A DNA stretch of 64,000 bases from Enterocloster clostridioformis. Its GTDB lineage: Bacteria > Bacillota > Clostridia > Lachnospirales > Lachnospiraceae. The position numbers were made by a program, and so were the translations under genes. The notes below the pieces were generated by a model, which was not told the DNA's origin, did not search any database, and saw nothing but the letters and a program-made list of their open reading frames with translations. Shown here one piece after another: positions 43,305 through 52,080 of this stretch (positions are counted from its first letter, which is position 1; each line of letters begins with the position of its first letter). The stretch is taken from positions 4,774,001 to 4,838,000 of the forward strand of contig NZ_JAIWZC010000001.1 of assembly GCF_020297485.1 (NCBI RefSeq), in the 5' to 3' direction.

Positions 43305-43585
43305 TGAATCAGATGATGAATCCCGACCTTAATGCTTCCCGTGAGGCTATGCTCCGTGAGGTAGACCAGGCTGGCTTCGCGGTGGTTGACGCAAACCTCT
43401 ACCTTGACACCCATCCTTGTGACGCAGCTGCTATTGATTACTATAATCAGATGGCAGACGCGTACAGAAATGCAGCAGCAGCCTTTGAGGCCCAGTTCGG
43501 CCCTTTGACGGCTTCCGCCAATAGAGATGCTGCATACTGGTCCTGGATTAACGATCCTTGGCCATGGGAAGGAGGGTGCTATTAA
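43301..43585 (+). CDS. cotJB: Spore coat protein CotJB
   Basis: 94 residues from ATG 43301, overlapping the cotJA stop, with GGGAGG upstream. 'ASREAMLREVDQAGFAVVDA', 'NLYLDTHPCDAAAIDYYNQM' and the C-terminal 'YWSWINDPWPWEGGC' match CotJB. Middle gene of the coat operon; probably aids CotJC assembly. Confidence 0.88.
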   Translation: MMNQMMNPDLNASREAMLREVDQAGFAVVDANLYLDTHPCDAAAIDYYNQMADAYRNAAAAFEAQFGPLTASANRDAAYWSWINDPWPWEGGCY

Positions 43586-44217
43586 TGTGGATTTATGAGA
43601 AGAGATTGGAATTTCCGGTTAATATCAAAGAGCCCAATGCTCAGATGGCTCAGTTTATAATGAGCCAATATGGTGGGCCGGACGGCGAAATGGGCGCTTC
43701 CATGCGTTATCTTTCCCAGCGCTACGCCATGCCATATAAGGAGTGCAAGGGAACCCTGACAGATATAGGCACAGAGGAGCTTGCCCACCTGGAAATCGTG
43801 GCTGCCATCATCCATCAGCTGACTAAGGGACTGACTGCAGACCAGCTGGTAGAGCAGGGCTTCGGACCTTACTATATCGACCATACCACCGGTATCTGGC
43901 CCCAGGCGGCAGGAGGGATACCTTTTAACGCATGTGAGTTCCAGTCCAAGGGAGACGTGATTACGGACCTTCATGAGGATATGGCCGCAGAACAGAAAGC
44001 CAGGAGCACTTATGACAATATCCTGCGTGTTGTCAAGGATTATGACGTTTGTGAACCCATTAAATTCCTGAGGGAAAGGGAAGTCGTTCATTATCAGAGA
44101 TTTGGCGAATTGCTGCGCATCACCCAGGAGAAGCTGGACAGCAGGAATTTCTATGCGTTCAATCCTGCCTTCGATGTGCCTGCACCATCCTGCCAGGATC
44201 AGATGAGACAGATGTAA
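43585..44217 (+). CDS. cotJC: Spore coat manganese-catalase-like protein CotJC
   Basis: 210 residues from ATG 43585, which shares its A with the cotJB stop codon. Mn-catalase ferritin-like fold: di-metal carboxylates in 'DIGTEELAHLEIVAAIIHQL' and 'EDMAAEQKARSTYDNIL' plus 'FLREREVVHYQRFGELL'. It is expected to protect the spore against peroxide and is a structural coat component. Strongly coupled to cotJB. Confidence 0.9.
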   Translation: MWIYEKRLEFPVNIKEPNAQMAQFIMSQYGGPDGEMGASMRYLSQRYAMPYKECKGTLTDIGTEELAHLEIVAAIIHQLTKGLTADQLVEQGFGPYYIDHTTGIWPQAAGGIPFNACEFQSKGDVITDLHEDMAAEQKARSTYDNILRVVKDYDVCEPIKFLREREVVHYQRFGELLRITQEKLDSRNFYAFNPAFDVPAPSCQDQMRQM

Positions 44218-44241
44218 GGTCATATTCAAAGTTATATGTGA

Positions 44242-44290
44242 AAGGCGCCGCGGTCTATCTGGCAAAACCAGAGGCCGCAGCGCCTTCTTT
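44242..44290. terminator. Bidirectional terminator between cotJC and the ABC operon
   Basis: AAGGCGC 44242-44248 pairs with GCGCCTT 44280-44286, continued by inner GCGG/CCGC pairing, followed by CTTTT. It separates two convergent operons, and the ABC ATPase stop lies within it. Confidence 0.65.
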
Positions 44291-44899
44291 TGAATCGTAC
44301 ATACAGCTTTCCAATTTCACCAGCTCTCCGCCAATGAGTTCCACATCCTCATCCTGGTGGGTTGAGAGGATTAAGAGCCGCCCGTCCTGCTTTTCCCTGA
44401 TATATGAAATGACATTGCGTTTTAATTCGTCGTCCATACCGGTAAAGGGTTCGTCCATAAGAAGGATACGGGAAGGGGTGAGGAGGGCCCGCATGACGGC
44501 TACCCGGCGCTTCATGCCGCCGCTTAAGGTGGACACAGGGCGGTTCAGGCATTCCTCCGGAAGCAGGCGGGCCAGTTCCCATCTGATGCGGGACCCTTTG
44601 ACTGAACGGCCGGCACACATGGATACATTTTCAATGGGAGAAAAGGACTCACAGAGCCTGTCCTCCTGAAAAACAGCGGAAACAGTCAGGGAATTCATGT
44701 CCTGGGGTTTTCCGTCTGCGAGTATCAGGCCATGGTCCGCCTGTTCCAGCCCCATGAGAATTCGCAGCAGAGTGGTTTTGCCTGAACCGGAGGGACTCAT
44801 CAGACAATAGCATTGTCCCTGATGAAAGGACAGGTTCAGGTTCCTTAATACGGGCAGCCCGTCAAATGATTTAGATATATTTTGTAATTCCAGGGTCAT
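44255..44899 (-). CDS. ABC transporter ATPase (nitrate/sulfonate type)
   Basis: About 214 residues from ATG 44899 (MTLELQNISKSFDG). Walker A 'SPSGSGKTTLLRIL', signature 'LSGGMKRRVAVMRALLTP', Walker B 'ILLMDEPFTGMD', switch His in 'LLILSTHQDED'. A short, SsuB/TauB-like ATPase. Last gene of a three-gene leftward importer operon. The signature and P-loop are intact. Substrate is not defined by sequence. Confidence 0.85.
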   Translation of the reverse strand: MTLELQNISKSFDGLPVLRNLNLSFHQGQCYCLMSPSGSGKTTLLRILMGLEQADHGLILADGKPQDMNSLTVSAVFQEDRLCESFSPIENVSMCAGRSVKGSRIRWELARLLPEECLNRPVSTLSGGMKRRVAVMRALLTPSRILLMDEPFTGMDDELKRNVISYIREKQDGRLLILSTHQDEDVELIGGELVKLESCMYDSKEGAAASGFAR

Positions 44900-44913
44900 T
44901 CCATATACGCTCC

Positions 44914-45663
44914 TCAATGTTTTATTTTCCTCAACAGATAAAGAAAGAAACGTTCAAACAGTGCGTTGATTACTATGATGACAAAGGTCCAGGCAAAGAG
45001 ACCGGCCGTGTCAAGATACAGCTTGGAGTAGTACAGCTGTTCTCCTATGGAACCTTCCGGTATGCCGATAACTTCCGCGGCCACGCCGGATTTCCAGCTC
45101 ATTCCAAGGGCAGTCCGGCACCCGTTTACAATGTATGGAAGGAGGGCCGGTACATAGATATAGTGAATGCGTTTCCACATGGGCATGCGGAAAACCCGGG
45201 CCATTTCCAGCAGTTTCTTATCCGTATGTTCCAGCCCGGACAGGGTGCTCACATAGACCATGGGCACCACCACCAGAAAGGAGGTGAACACTGCCAGGTT
45301 GCGGGAACCAATCCATATCAGCGCCAGGATGACGAAGGAGGCAACGGGTACGGACTTAATCAGCAGCATGACCGGATCCAGCAGTTCCTTTACCAGAGGA
45401 AAGAGATAGGCCAGGCTTCCCAGGAGGATGCTTAAGAAAAAGGCTCCCAGGAAACCAAGGCTTATTCTGGCAAAGGAATTCAGGATGGTGGCCCAGAAGG
45501 AAGGGGCCGCTGCCTGTTGTGCCAGGGCCTTTATCATGTCCAGAGGGCCTACGAATATGATATTGTTGTGTATCAGGAGATTGGCTGCCTGCCATACTGC
45601 AATCCAGAACAGCCAAATCAGATATTTTCTTATTCGTGTGTTGTGATTTGTGGGTTGATTCAT
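44914..45663 (-). CDS. ABC transporter permease (SsuC-like)
   Basis: 249 residues, about six membrane segments. BPD_transp_1 family, SsuC branch; the EAA loop reads 'EMARVFRMPMWKRIHYIYVP' and 'LLPYIVNGCRTALGMSWKSG'. 14 bp separates it from the ATPase gene. Start ATG 45663. Partner of the lipoprotein encoded upstream. Confidence 0.85.
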   Translation of the reverse strand: MNQPTNHNTRIRKYLIWLFWIAVWQAANLLIHNNIIFVGPLDMIKALAQQAAAPSFWATILNSFARISLGFLGAFFLSILLGSLAYLFPLVKELLDPVMLLIKSVPVASFVILALIWIGSRNLAVFTSFLVVVPMVYVSTLSGLEHTDKKLLEMARVFRMPMWKRIHYIYVPALLPYIVNGCRTALGMSWKSGVAAEVIGIPEGSIGEQLYYSKLYLDTAGLFAWTFVIIVINALFERFFLYLLRKIKH

Positions 45664-45687
45664 GAGGGATATCTCCGCAATCAGGGG

Positions 45688-46875
45688 TTAAGGCATGTAG
45701 TAAAAATCATCTCCGGGCATCTGTCCGCCGATGGATTTGGGATCCTGCTCATTTAAGGTGGAGAGGTAACCGCTTAAGGCATTCTTCATCTCCTGTCCGG
45801 TCAGACACACGATGTTGCAGTAGGGTAGAGCTTTCTGGGCAATGGGAGCCTTCTCCACAATACCCTGTTTGGCAATCAGCTGGGCGGCGTCCTCTGTATG
45901 TTCCGTGGCAAATAGGGTGGAGGCCTCATGGTCCTTTATAAAGTCCGCAACAGGGGAACGGTTCTCCCTGAGAAAATCGCCGCGCACCAGGGTAACGCCT
46001 GTCACCAGCATGCTTCCGGAGTCCTTGTTTAAAATATTCCACTGTTCCGTTAAATCCAGCACTGTTTTTAAGTCGGGATTCTGGATGCAGGCGGCAGTGG
46101 CAAAGGGCTGCGGCAGAACGCCGATGGCACTGGAATCCTGCTTTAACAGGGATGCCACTTCAGTGGCCTCGGACTTGAACTGCAGGTCCACATCAGATGC
46201 GGAAAGACCGTTTTCCTTTAAAAGGTAATTCATGACGTATTCGGGGGTGGTCCCCTTTCCTGTCATGTAAATGGTGCGTCCCTTTAAGCCGGCCATGGAG
46301 GTAATGGAATCATCTGAGGCCACCACATAGAGGACGCCCAGGGTATTGATATCCAGGACTGTGATATTTCCCTGGGTCTTGGCGTAGAGCACGCTGGCAA
46401 CATTGGCAGGCACCAGGGCGATATCCAGGTCGCCGTTTGCTATCTTGCCCACCAGTTCATCAGCCTTGCCGGCCATGGTGAATTCATAGACATTGGACGT
46501 CTCGCCCTTGGAAGCCTTGTCCATCAGGGATACAAGTCCCATGGAGGTGGGGCCTTTCAGGGAGCCTACGCGGATGGCGGCCTGGCAGGTCAGCTTGTTT
46601 TCATCGGAACCCGTGTTCAGTTCACCGCCGGCACCGGATTCAGGGTCCGGGGAGGATGATTCGCCGGAAGGGCTTTCTGAAGCTTGGTCCGGGGCGGTTT
46701 TGTCTCCTGACTGGGCTATGGTCTGATCCCCGGTCTCCGCTTCCGTCTGTCCCTCGGTCTGTATTTTGGCCTGGGACTCTGTGCCAGGTGTGCCGGAGCC
46801 GCTTTTGCCGCATCCGCCCAGCACCAGGGAGACGCTCATCAATGCCATTAAAAGTAAGGAAACATGTTTTTTCAT
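45688..46875 (-). CDS. NMT1/SsuA-like substrate-binding lipoprotein
   Basis: 395 residues. Signal peptide with lipobox 'LVLGGC' (Cys about 22). A long low-complexity linker rich in Glu, Ser, Thr, Gln and Gly (about 25-95) then separates anchor and binding domain ('AAIRVGSLKGPTSMGLVSLM', 'LDIALVPANVASVLYAKTQG', 'GRTIYMTGKGTTPEYVMNYL'). The NMT1/SsuA fold binds sulfonates, nitrate, thiamine precursors or similar small ligands. Start ATG 46875 with a good AGGAGTTG site. Confidence 0.85.
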   Translation of the reverse strand: MKKHVSLLLMALMSVSLVLGGCGKSGSGTPGTESQAKIQTEGQTEAETGDQTIAQSGDKTAPDQASESPSGESSSPDPESGAGGELNTGSDENKLTCQAAIRVGSLKGPTSMGLVSLMDKASKGETSNVYEFTMAGKADELVGKIANGDLDIALVPANVASVLYAKTQGNITVLDINTLGVLYVVASDDSITSMAGLKGRTIYMTGKGTTPEYVMNYLLKENGLSASDVDLQFKSEATEVASLLKQDSSAIGVLPQPFATAACIQNPDLKTVLDLTEQWNILNKDSGSMLVTGVTLVRGDFLRENRSPVADFIKDHEASTLFATEHTEDAAQLIAKQGIVEKAPIAQKALPYCNIVCLTGQEMKNALSGYLSTLNEQDPKSIGGQMPGDDFYYMP

Positions 46876-46956
46876 AATACTTCAACTCCTCTCGTAAATA
46901 TCATTAACTATAGCACAACAGGCCTGTCTTTTCTATAAAATATTTGAGAAATATTA

Positions 46957-46974
46957 TTGATATAGATATCACAA
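46957..46974. promoter_or_regulatory. Rex-like operator upstream of the hydrogenase operon
   Basis: TTGATATAGATATCACAA is an 18-bp imperfect palindrome with TTG…CAA ends, like Rex sites (TTGTGAAATWTTTCACAA or TTGTTAAnnnnTTAACAA). It lies 67 bp before the first gene of the hydrogenase operon and also upstream of the divergent ABC operon. A second site with the same left half is at 50500. Confidence 0.5.
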
Positions 46975-47040
46975 TGTGAGATAATGAAACCATGGTTTGG
47001 GGTGAGCCCATAATACACGCAGATAGTGGAGGAATAAGGG

Positions 47041-47280
47041 ATGAAAGTAACGATATGTATTGGAAGCGCCTGTCATTTAAAGGGATCCAGGGAGATTATC
47101 AGTAAGCTCCAGAAGCTGGTAGATGAGAACGGGCTGTCTGATAAGGTGGACTTAAACGGTGCGTTCTGTTCCGGTAATTGTGACCATGGAGTGTGCGTGA
47201 CGGTGGAGGGCGAGCTGTACTCCCTGAAGCCGGAAGATACAGAAGAATTTTTTGAAAATGAGATTAAGGGGAGACTTTGA
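47041..47280 (+). CDS. Thioredoxin-like [2Fe-2S] ferredoxin (HfsA/NuoE-like)
   Basis: 79 residues. 'VTICIGSACHLKGSREIISK' and 'NGAFCSGNCDHGVCVTVEGE' supply the four Cys of the thioredoxin-like [2Fe-2S] fold. Start ATG 47041 after GGAGGAATAAGG. First gene of the hydrogenase operon; presumably carries electrons to or from the sensory hydrogenase encoded two bases downstream. It lacks the N-terminal helical domain of full NuoE subunits. Confidence 0.82.
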   Translation: MKVTICIGSACHLKGSREIISKLQKLVDENGLSDKVDLNGAFCSGNCDHGVCVTVEGELYSLKPEDTEEFFENEIKGRL

Positions 47281-47282
47281 TT

Positions 47283-49265
47283 ATGGGCATGGAAATCATA
47301 GATTTCAAAGCCACAAAGTGCAAACACTGCTATAAATGCGTCCGTTACTGCGGGGTAAAGGCCATCCAGGTCAAGGATGAGCGGGCGGTCATCATGCCGG
47401 ACAAGTGCATCCTGTGCGGCCACTGTCTGAAAATCTGCCCCCAGTCAGCAAAAACCCTTAAGAGCGACCTGAACATGGTCCGCGGATTTTTGCGCGAAGG
47501 CATGCGTGTGGTGGTGTCCATTGCACCGTCCTATATGGGGTTATTGAAATACAAGACAATTGGTCAGGTGCGGGGGGCTCTGCTGCGCCTGGGGTTTGAG
47601 GATGTGAGGGAGACTTCCGAGGGAGCCGCTTTTGTGACGGCCGAGTATGCGAAGCTCCTGGCAGAGCACAAGATGGAGAACATCATAACCACATGCTGTC
47701 CAAGCGCCAATGACCTGGTGGAAATCTACTATCCGCAGCTCATACCTTACCTGGCGCCGGTGGTGTCCCCCATGATTGCCCACGGAAAGCTTCTGAAGGA
47801 AGAACTGGGACGGGATGTGAAGGTCGTGTTCCTTGGACCGTGTATTGCAAAGAAAAAAGAAGCCCTGGACCTGAGGCATGAGGGATATATTGACGCTGTA
47901 TTAAATTTCAATGACATAAACAAATGGCTGGAGGAAAAGGACATCGTAATTGAGGACTGTGAAGACCGGCCATTTACCGCATTTGACCCCAAGGTGAACC
48001 GGCTGTATCCCGTGACCAACGGCGTGGTGAACTCCGTGCTGGCCACCGAGGAGAAGGGGGACGGATACAGGAAGTTCTATGTCCATGGGGAGGACAATTG
48101 TATTGATCTGTGTAAGAGTATGTCCCGCGGTGAAATCAAAGGCTGTTTTATCGAGATGAATATGTGTTCCGGCGGCTGCATCAAGGGCCCCACGGTGGAT
48201 GAGGAGTTCATATCCAGATTCAAGGTAAAGCTGGACATGGAGGAGAGCATCTGCAGGGAGCCGGCTGAGGAAAAGCAGATGGAGCCGGTATGGGAAAATG
48301 TAAACTTCAGAAAGCGGTTCGAGGACCACTCACCCAGGGACCCCCAGCCTACGGAGGAACAGATACGGGAAATACTGCGCATGACCAACAAGCTGAAGCC
48401 GGAGGACGAGCTGAACTGCGGCGCCTGCGGTTATCCCACCTGCCGGGAAAAGGCCATTGCCGTATTCCAGCACAAGGCGGAGGTGAGTATGTGCATCCCC
48501 TTTATGCATGAAAAGGCGGAGTCCATGGCCAATCTGGTGATGGAGACTTCCCCGAACATTGTACTGATTGTGGGCGATGACATGCGCATCATGGAGTACT
48601 CGGATGTGGGCGAGAAATATTTCGGCAGGACTCGTTCCCAGGCATTGCAGATGTATCTGTATGAACTTATCGACCCAGTGAACTTCCAATGGGTATTTGA
48701 TACACATCAGAATATCCATGGCAAGCGGGTCAATTATCCGGAATATAATCTTTCCACGCTGCAGAATATTGTGTACATAGAAAAGGAAAATGCTGTCCTG
48801 GCCACCTTCATAGACATAACCCGTGAGGAGGAGCTGGCCAAGGAAGAGTATGAGAGAAAGCTGGAGACCATAGATCTGGCCCAGAAGGTCATCCACAAGC
48901 AGATGATGGTGGCTCAGGAAATAGCAGGTCTCCTGGGAGAGACAACAGCTGAGACAAAAACTACTCTGACCAAGCTGTGCCACTCCCTGTTAGAGGACGG
49001 CAGTGACGCCGGGTATGCGGGGGGAGAACTGGAGCGGGAGATTCCGGGCGTACAGCTGGGAAGCGGAGCCGTGCCCTTAAAGGGTGTTATGACAGCCGGG
49101 GCGCCCGGCGGAGCGGGAGCCGGGCAGATACCGGGAGCCGGGGAACAGAAAAAGCCTACGGGCTATGTCCATATCGGCAGCGCCAATCCGCGCGGCGGAA
49201 AATCCGGGTATGTTCATCTGAGCAATGTGGATTTAAAGAAACCAGGCGGCAACGGAGGTAAATAA
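47283..49265 (+). CDS. Sensory [FeFe]-hydrogenase with PAS domain (HydS/HfsB-like)
   Basis: 660 residues from ATG 47283 (GGGGAG upstream). Two [4Fe-4S] motifs (C13/16/19/23 and C42/45/48/52). H-cluster motifs TTCCPSA 136-142, GPCIAKK 185-191 and MNMCSGGC 291-298, the altered spacing and residues typical of group C. An extra Cys4 segment follows (C378, C381, C386, C403), then a PAS domain (about 415-520), a coiled coil (about 535-580) and a Gly/Pro-rich tail. Group C enzymes are thought to sense H2 or redox rather than turn over quickly. The following gene encodes a phosphatase, so signal output may be dephosphorylation. Confidence 0.87.
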   Translation: MGMEIIDFKATKCKHCYKCVRYCGVKAIQVKDERAVIMPDKCILCGHCLKICPQSAKTLKSDLNMVRGFLREGMRVVVSIAPSYMGLLKYKTIGQVRGALLRLGFEDVRETSEGAAFVTAEYAKLLAEHKMENIITTCCPSANDLVEIYYPQLIPYLAPVVSPMIAHGKLLKEELGRDVKVVFLGPCIAKKKEALDLRHEGYIDAVLNFNDINKWLEEKDIVIEDCEDRPFTAFDPKVNRLYPVTNGVVNSVLATEEKGDGYRKFYVHGEDNCIDLCKSMSRGEIKGCFIEMNMCSGGCIKGPTVDEEFISRFKVKLDMEESICREPAEEKQMEPVWENVNFRKRFEDHSPRDPQPTEEQIREILRMTNKLKPEDELNCGACGYPTCREKAIAVFQHKAEVSMCIPFMHEKAESMANLVMETSPNIVLIVGDDMRIMEYSDVGEKYFGRTRSQALQMYLYELIDPVNFQWVFDTHQNIHGKRVNYPEYNLSTLQNIVYIEKENAVLATFIDITREEELAKEEYERKLETIDLAQKVIHKQMMVAQEIAGLLGETTAETKTTLTKLCHSLLEDGSDAGYAGGELEREIPGVQLGSGAVPLKGVMTAGAPGGAGAGQIPGAGEQKKPTGYVHIGSANPRGGKSGYVHLSNVDLKKPGGNGGK

Positions 49266-50443
49266 TGGGAATTACAGTGGATGTTGCATATAAAAGCCTG
49301 AACAAATACACCGAAATCCTGTGCGGGGACAAGGTGGAGCTTTTGCAGACCGAGGATTCCAACATCATGATTCTGGCAGATGGCATGGGAAGCGGGGTTA
49401 AGGCCAATATCCTGTCCACGCTGACCTCTAAGATACTGGGAACCATGTTCCTCAATGGGGCTACCCTGGAGGAATGTGTGGATACCATCAGTGAGACCCT
49501 TCCCATCTGCCAGGTCAGGCAGGTAGCCTATTCCACCTTCAGCATACTGCAGGTATACCATAATGGTGATGCGTATCTGGTGGAATATGATAATCCCGGA
49601 TGCATATTCATCCGGGACGGAAAGCTTATGGAGATACCGAAAAATGTACGGGTCATGCAGGGCAAGGAAATCAACGAGTACAGATTCAAGGTCAAAAAAG
49701 GCGATGCCCTGATTCTCATGAGTGACGGCACCATTCATGCGGGAGTGGGTGAGCTGCTGAATTTCGGATGGCTGTGGCAGGACATTGCGGACTACGCGGT
49801 GAGACAGTATCCCCTGACGGTATCGGCCATGCGTCTGGCTGCCAGCATCAGCAGGGCCTGTGATGAGCTGTATCAGTTCCGGCCCGGAGATGATACCACG
49901 GTGGCGTGTATGCGTATTATTGACAGCAAGCCGGTTCATCTCATGACTGGTCCTGCCAGGAATCCGGAAGACGACGTCCGCATGGTCCAGGATTTTATGG
50001 ATGATGCCAATGCCAAGACCATTGTCTGCGGAGGAACCAGCGCCACTATCGTGTCCAGAGTGCTGGGAAAGAAGCTGGATGTATCCCTGGATTATGTGGA
50101 TCCGGAGATACCCCCCATCGCATACATGGATGGCGTGGATTTGGTTACGGAGGGAGTCCTTACCCTTAACCGGGTTCTCCAGCTGCTGCGCAGATATGTG
50201 AAGAATGAGACTGTATCCGAAGAATTTTTCCAGGAGCTGGATAAGCCCAACGGAGGTTCCATGGTGGCCAAGGTGCTCATAGAAGACTGCACGGAGGTTC
50301 ACCTGTATGTGGGAAAGGCAATCAACAGCGCGTACCAGAATCCGGGACTTCCCTTTGACCTGGGTATCCGCCAGAATCTGGTGGAACAGCTGAGGCATGT
50401 GATTGAGGAGATGGGAAAAACAGTGGTGGTTACATATTACTAA
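49265..50443 (+). CDS. SpoIIE-type PP2C serine/threonine phosphatase
   Basis: 392 residues; the ATG shares its A with the hydrogenase stop (TAATG). PP2C/SpoIIE domain: 'NIMILADGMGSGVKANILST' with metal-binding Asp, 'AYSTFSILQVYHNGDAYLVE', 'DALILMSDGTIHAGVG', and 'RPGDDTTVACMRI'. The C-terminal part (about 225-390) is a separate domain without a family I can name. Tight coupling to the PAS hydrogenase suggests the two form an H2/redox-responsive signalling pair controlling hydrogenase 2 or other targets. Confidence 0.85.
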   Translation: MGITVDVAYKSLNKYTEILCGDKVELLQTEDSNIMILADGMGSGVKANILSTLTSKILGTMFLNGATLEECVDTISETLPICQVRQVAYSTFSILQVYHNGDAYLVEYDNPGCIFIRDGKLMEIPKNVRVMQGKEINEYRFKVKKGDALILMSDGTIHAGVGELLNFGWLWQDIADYAVRQYPLTVSAMRLAASISRACDELYQFRPGDDTTVACMRIIDSKPVHLMTGPARNPEDDVRMVQDFMDDANAKTIVCGGTSATIVSRVLGKKLDVSLDYVDPEIPPIAYMDGVDLVTEGVLTLNRVLQLLRRYVKNETVSEEFFQELDKPNGGSMVAKVLIEDCTEVHLYVGKAINSAYQNPGLPFDLGIRQNLVEQLRHVIEEMGKTVVVTYY

Positions 50444-50499
50444 TGTTGTACGCCATTTAATACTTGCATTTTCACAGTAAATATAGTAGATTTCTAGTG

Positions 50500-50517
50500 T
50501 TGATATAATTTTAACAA
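50500..50517. promoter_or_regulatory. Rex-like operator overlapping a -10 box before hydrogenase 2
   Basis: TTGATATAATTTTAACAA: right half TTAACAA is perfect for the Clostridial Rex consensus and the left half TTGATAT equals that at 46957. TATAAT (50504-50509) lies inside it, so a bound repressor would block transcription. No good -35 box was found. Confidence 0.5.
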
Positions 50518-50565
50518 ACTCGAATTGTGATATAGAAGCAGACATATATGGCATATGCCAATGAT

Positions 50566-50620
50566 ATGTATTGCGCGCAGGAGACCATAGGACGGTCTCC
50601 AAGTGCCCGTAACGAGGAGG
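50566..50620 (+). ncRNA. Structured leader RNA upstream of [FeFe]-hydrogenase 2 (third copy)
   Basis: Same fold as the tandem copies at 21867: ATGTAT, P2 GCGC 50573-50576/GTGC 50603-50606, P3 GGAGACC 50580-50586/GGTCTCC 50594-50600, loop ATAGGAC, then AA, GTGC, CGTAAC, and the Shine-Dalgarno AGGAGG at 50615-50620. Compared with the other copies, the P3 base pair A-T is G-C, and P2 A-T is G-T; both keep the helix. The P1 helix of copy 1 is not present here. Confidence 0.7.
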
Positions 50621-50628
50621 AGAAAAAG

Positions 50629-52080
50629 ATGGTAACCAATGATGCTACGATCCTGCGTTTGAAACACGATGTACTTTACGAGGTGGCTAAGGCTGCGTGG
50701 GAGGGAAATCTGGACGAGAAGCGGGAGCAGATTCCATATTCCATGATACCGGGACCTCAGGCGACTTACCGCTGCTGTATCTATAAGGAAAGGGAAATCA
50801 TTCGGCAGAGGGTCCGCCTGGCAGAAGGAAAATGTCCCACCGGGAAGGACACATCCAATGTGGTCCAGGTCATCAACGCGGCCTGCGAGGAGTGTCCCAT
50901 TGCATCCTACATAGTGACAGATAACTGCCGTAAATGTATGGGCAAGGCCTGCCAGAACTCCTGTAATTTCGGAGCCATCAGCATGGGGCGTGAAAGGGCC
51001 TATATCGAGCCCGGCAAATGTAAGGAATGCGGCAAATGCTCACAGGCCTGTCCCTATAACGCCATTGCTCATCTGGAGCGTCCTTGTAAGAAAATTTGTC
51101 CGGTAGATGCCATTACTTATGATGAGTACGGTATCTGCGTGATTGATGAGAAGAAGTGTATCCAGTGCGGAGCCTGTATCCATAGCTGCCCGTTCGGGGC
51201 CATAGGATCCAAGACCTTTATGGTAGATGTGATCCGCCTGATTAAAGCAGGAAAAAGGGTGGTTGCCATGGTGGCACCTGCTACGGAGGGACAGTTTGGT
51301 CCTGACATTACCATGGCCAGCTGGAAGATTGCATTAAAGCAGCTGGGATTTGCGGATATGATAGAAGTGGGATTGGGCGGAGACATGACAGCAGCCTACG
51401 AGGCAGAGGAATGGGCCCAGGCAAATAAGGAGGGAAAGAAGATGACTACCTCCTGCTGTCCCGCGTTTGTGAACATGATTAAGCAGCATTTTCCAATGCT
51501 GCTGGAGAATATGTCCACCACAGTGTCACCTATGTGTGCTGTCTCCAGAATGATAAAGAGCCAGGCTCCGGATACAGTCACAGTATTCATCGGCCCCTGC
51601 ATAGCCAAAAAGAGTGAGAGCCTGGACTTGAATGTAAAGGGCAATGCAGACTATGCAATGACCTTCGGTGAGATAAGAGCCATGATGCGCGCCAAGGGTG
51701 TGGAGCTTCAGCCGGCCGAGAACGATTATCAGGAAAGCTCTGTGTTTGGAAAGCGATTTGGCAACGGCGGCGGAGTGACGGCGGCTGTGCTGGAATGTCT
51801 GAAGGAGATGGACGAAAACACGGATATCAAAGTGGCCCGCTGCAACGGCGCCGCAGAGTGCAAGAAGGCACTGCTGCTCATGAAGGTAGGAAAGCTTCCG
51901 GAAGATTTCGTGGAAGGCATGGCCTGTGTGGGCGGCTGTGTGGGCGGTCCCAGCCGTCATAAAACGGAGACAGAGGCCAAGAAGGCCAGGGACCAGCTGA
52001 TTGGAGCTGCTGAGGAGAGGCATGTGCTGGAGAATTTGAAGAAGTATCCAATGGATGAGTTTTCGATGCATAGGCATTAA
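50629..52080 (+). CDS. [FeFe]-hydrogenase 2, monomeric group-B-like (HfsD-like)
   Basis: 483 residues from ATG 50629, chosen for AGGAGG eight bases upstream. N-terminal Cys-rich region and ferredoxin-type motifs (C131/134/137/141, C177/180/183/187). H-cluster motifs TSCCPAF 274-280, GPCIAKK 322-328, and 'EGMACVGGCVGGP' near 435. Paralogous to the hydrogenase at 22031 over its whole length ('NAACEECPIASYIVTDNCRK' aligns with 'NACHEKRVFVTDGC'). Last gene of the sensory-hydrogenase cluster but with its own leader RNA and Rex-like site. Confidence 0.88.
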   Translation: MVTNDATILRLKHDVLYEVAKAAWEGNLDEKREQIPYSMIPGPQATYRCCIYKEREIIRQRVRLAEGKCPTGKDTSNVVQVINAACEECPIASYIVTDNCRKCMGKACQNSCNFGAISMGRERAYIEPGKCKECGKCSQACPYNAIAHLERPCKKICPVDAITYDEYGICVIDEKKCIQCGACIHSCPFGAIGSKTFMVDVIRLIKAGKRVVAMVAPATEGQFGPDITMASWKIALKQLGFADMIEVGLGGDMTAAYEAEEWAQANKEGKKMTTSCCPAFVNMIKQHFPMLLENMSTTVSPMCAVSRMIKSQAPDTVTVFIGPCIAKKSESLDLNVKGNADYAMTFGEIRAMMRAKGVELQPAENDYQESSVFGKRFGNGGGVTAAVLECLKEMDENTDIKVARCNGAAECKKALLLMKVGKLPEDFVEGMACVGGCVGGPSRHKTETEAKKARDQLIGAAEERHVLENLKKYPMDEFSMHRH

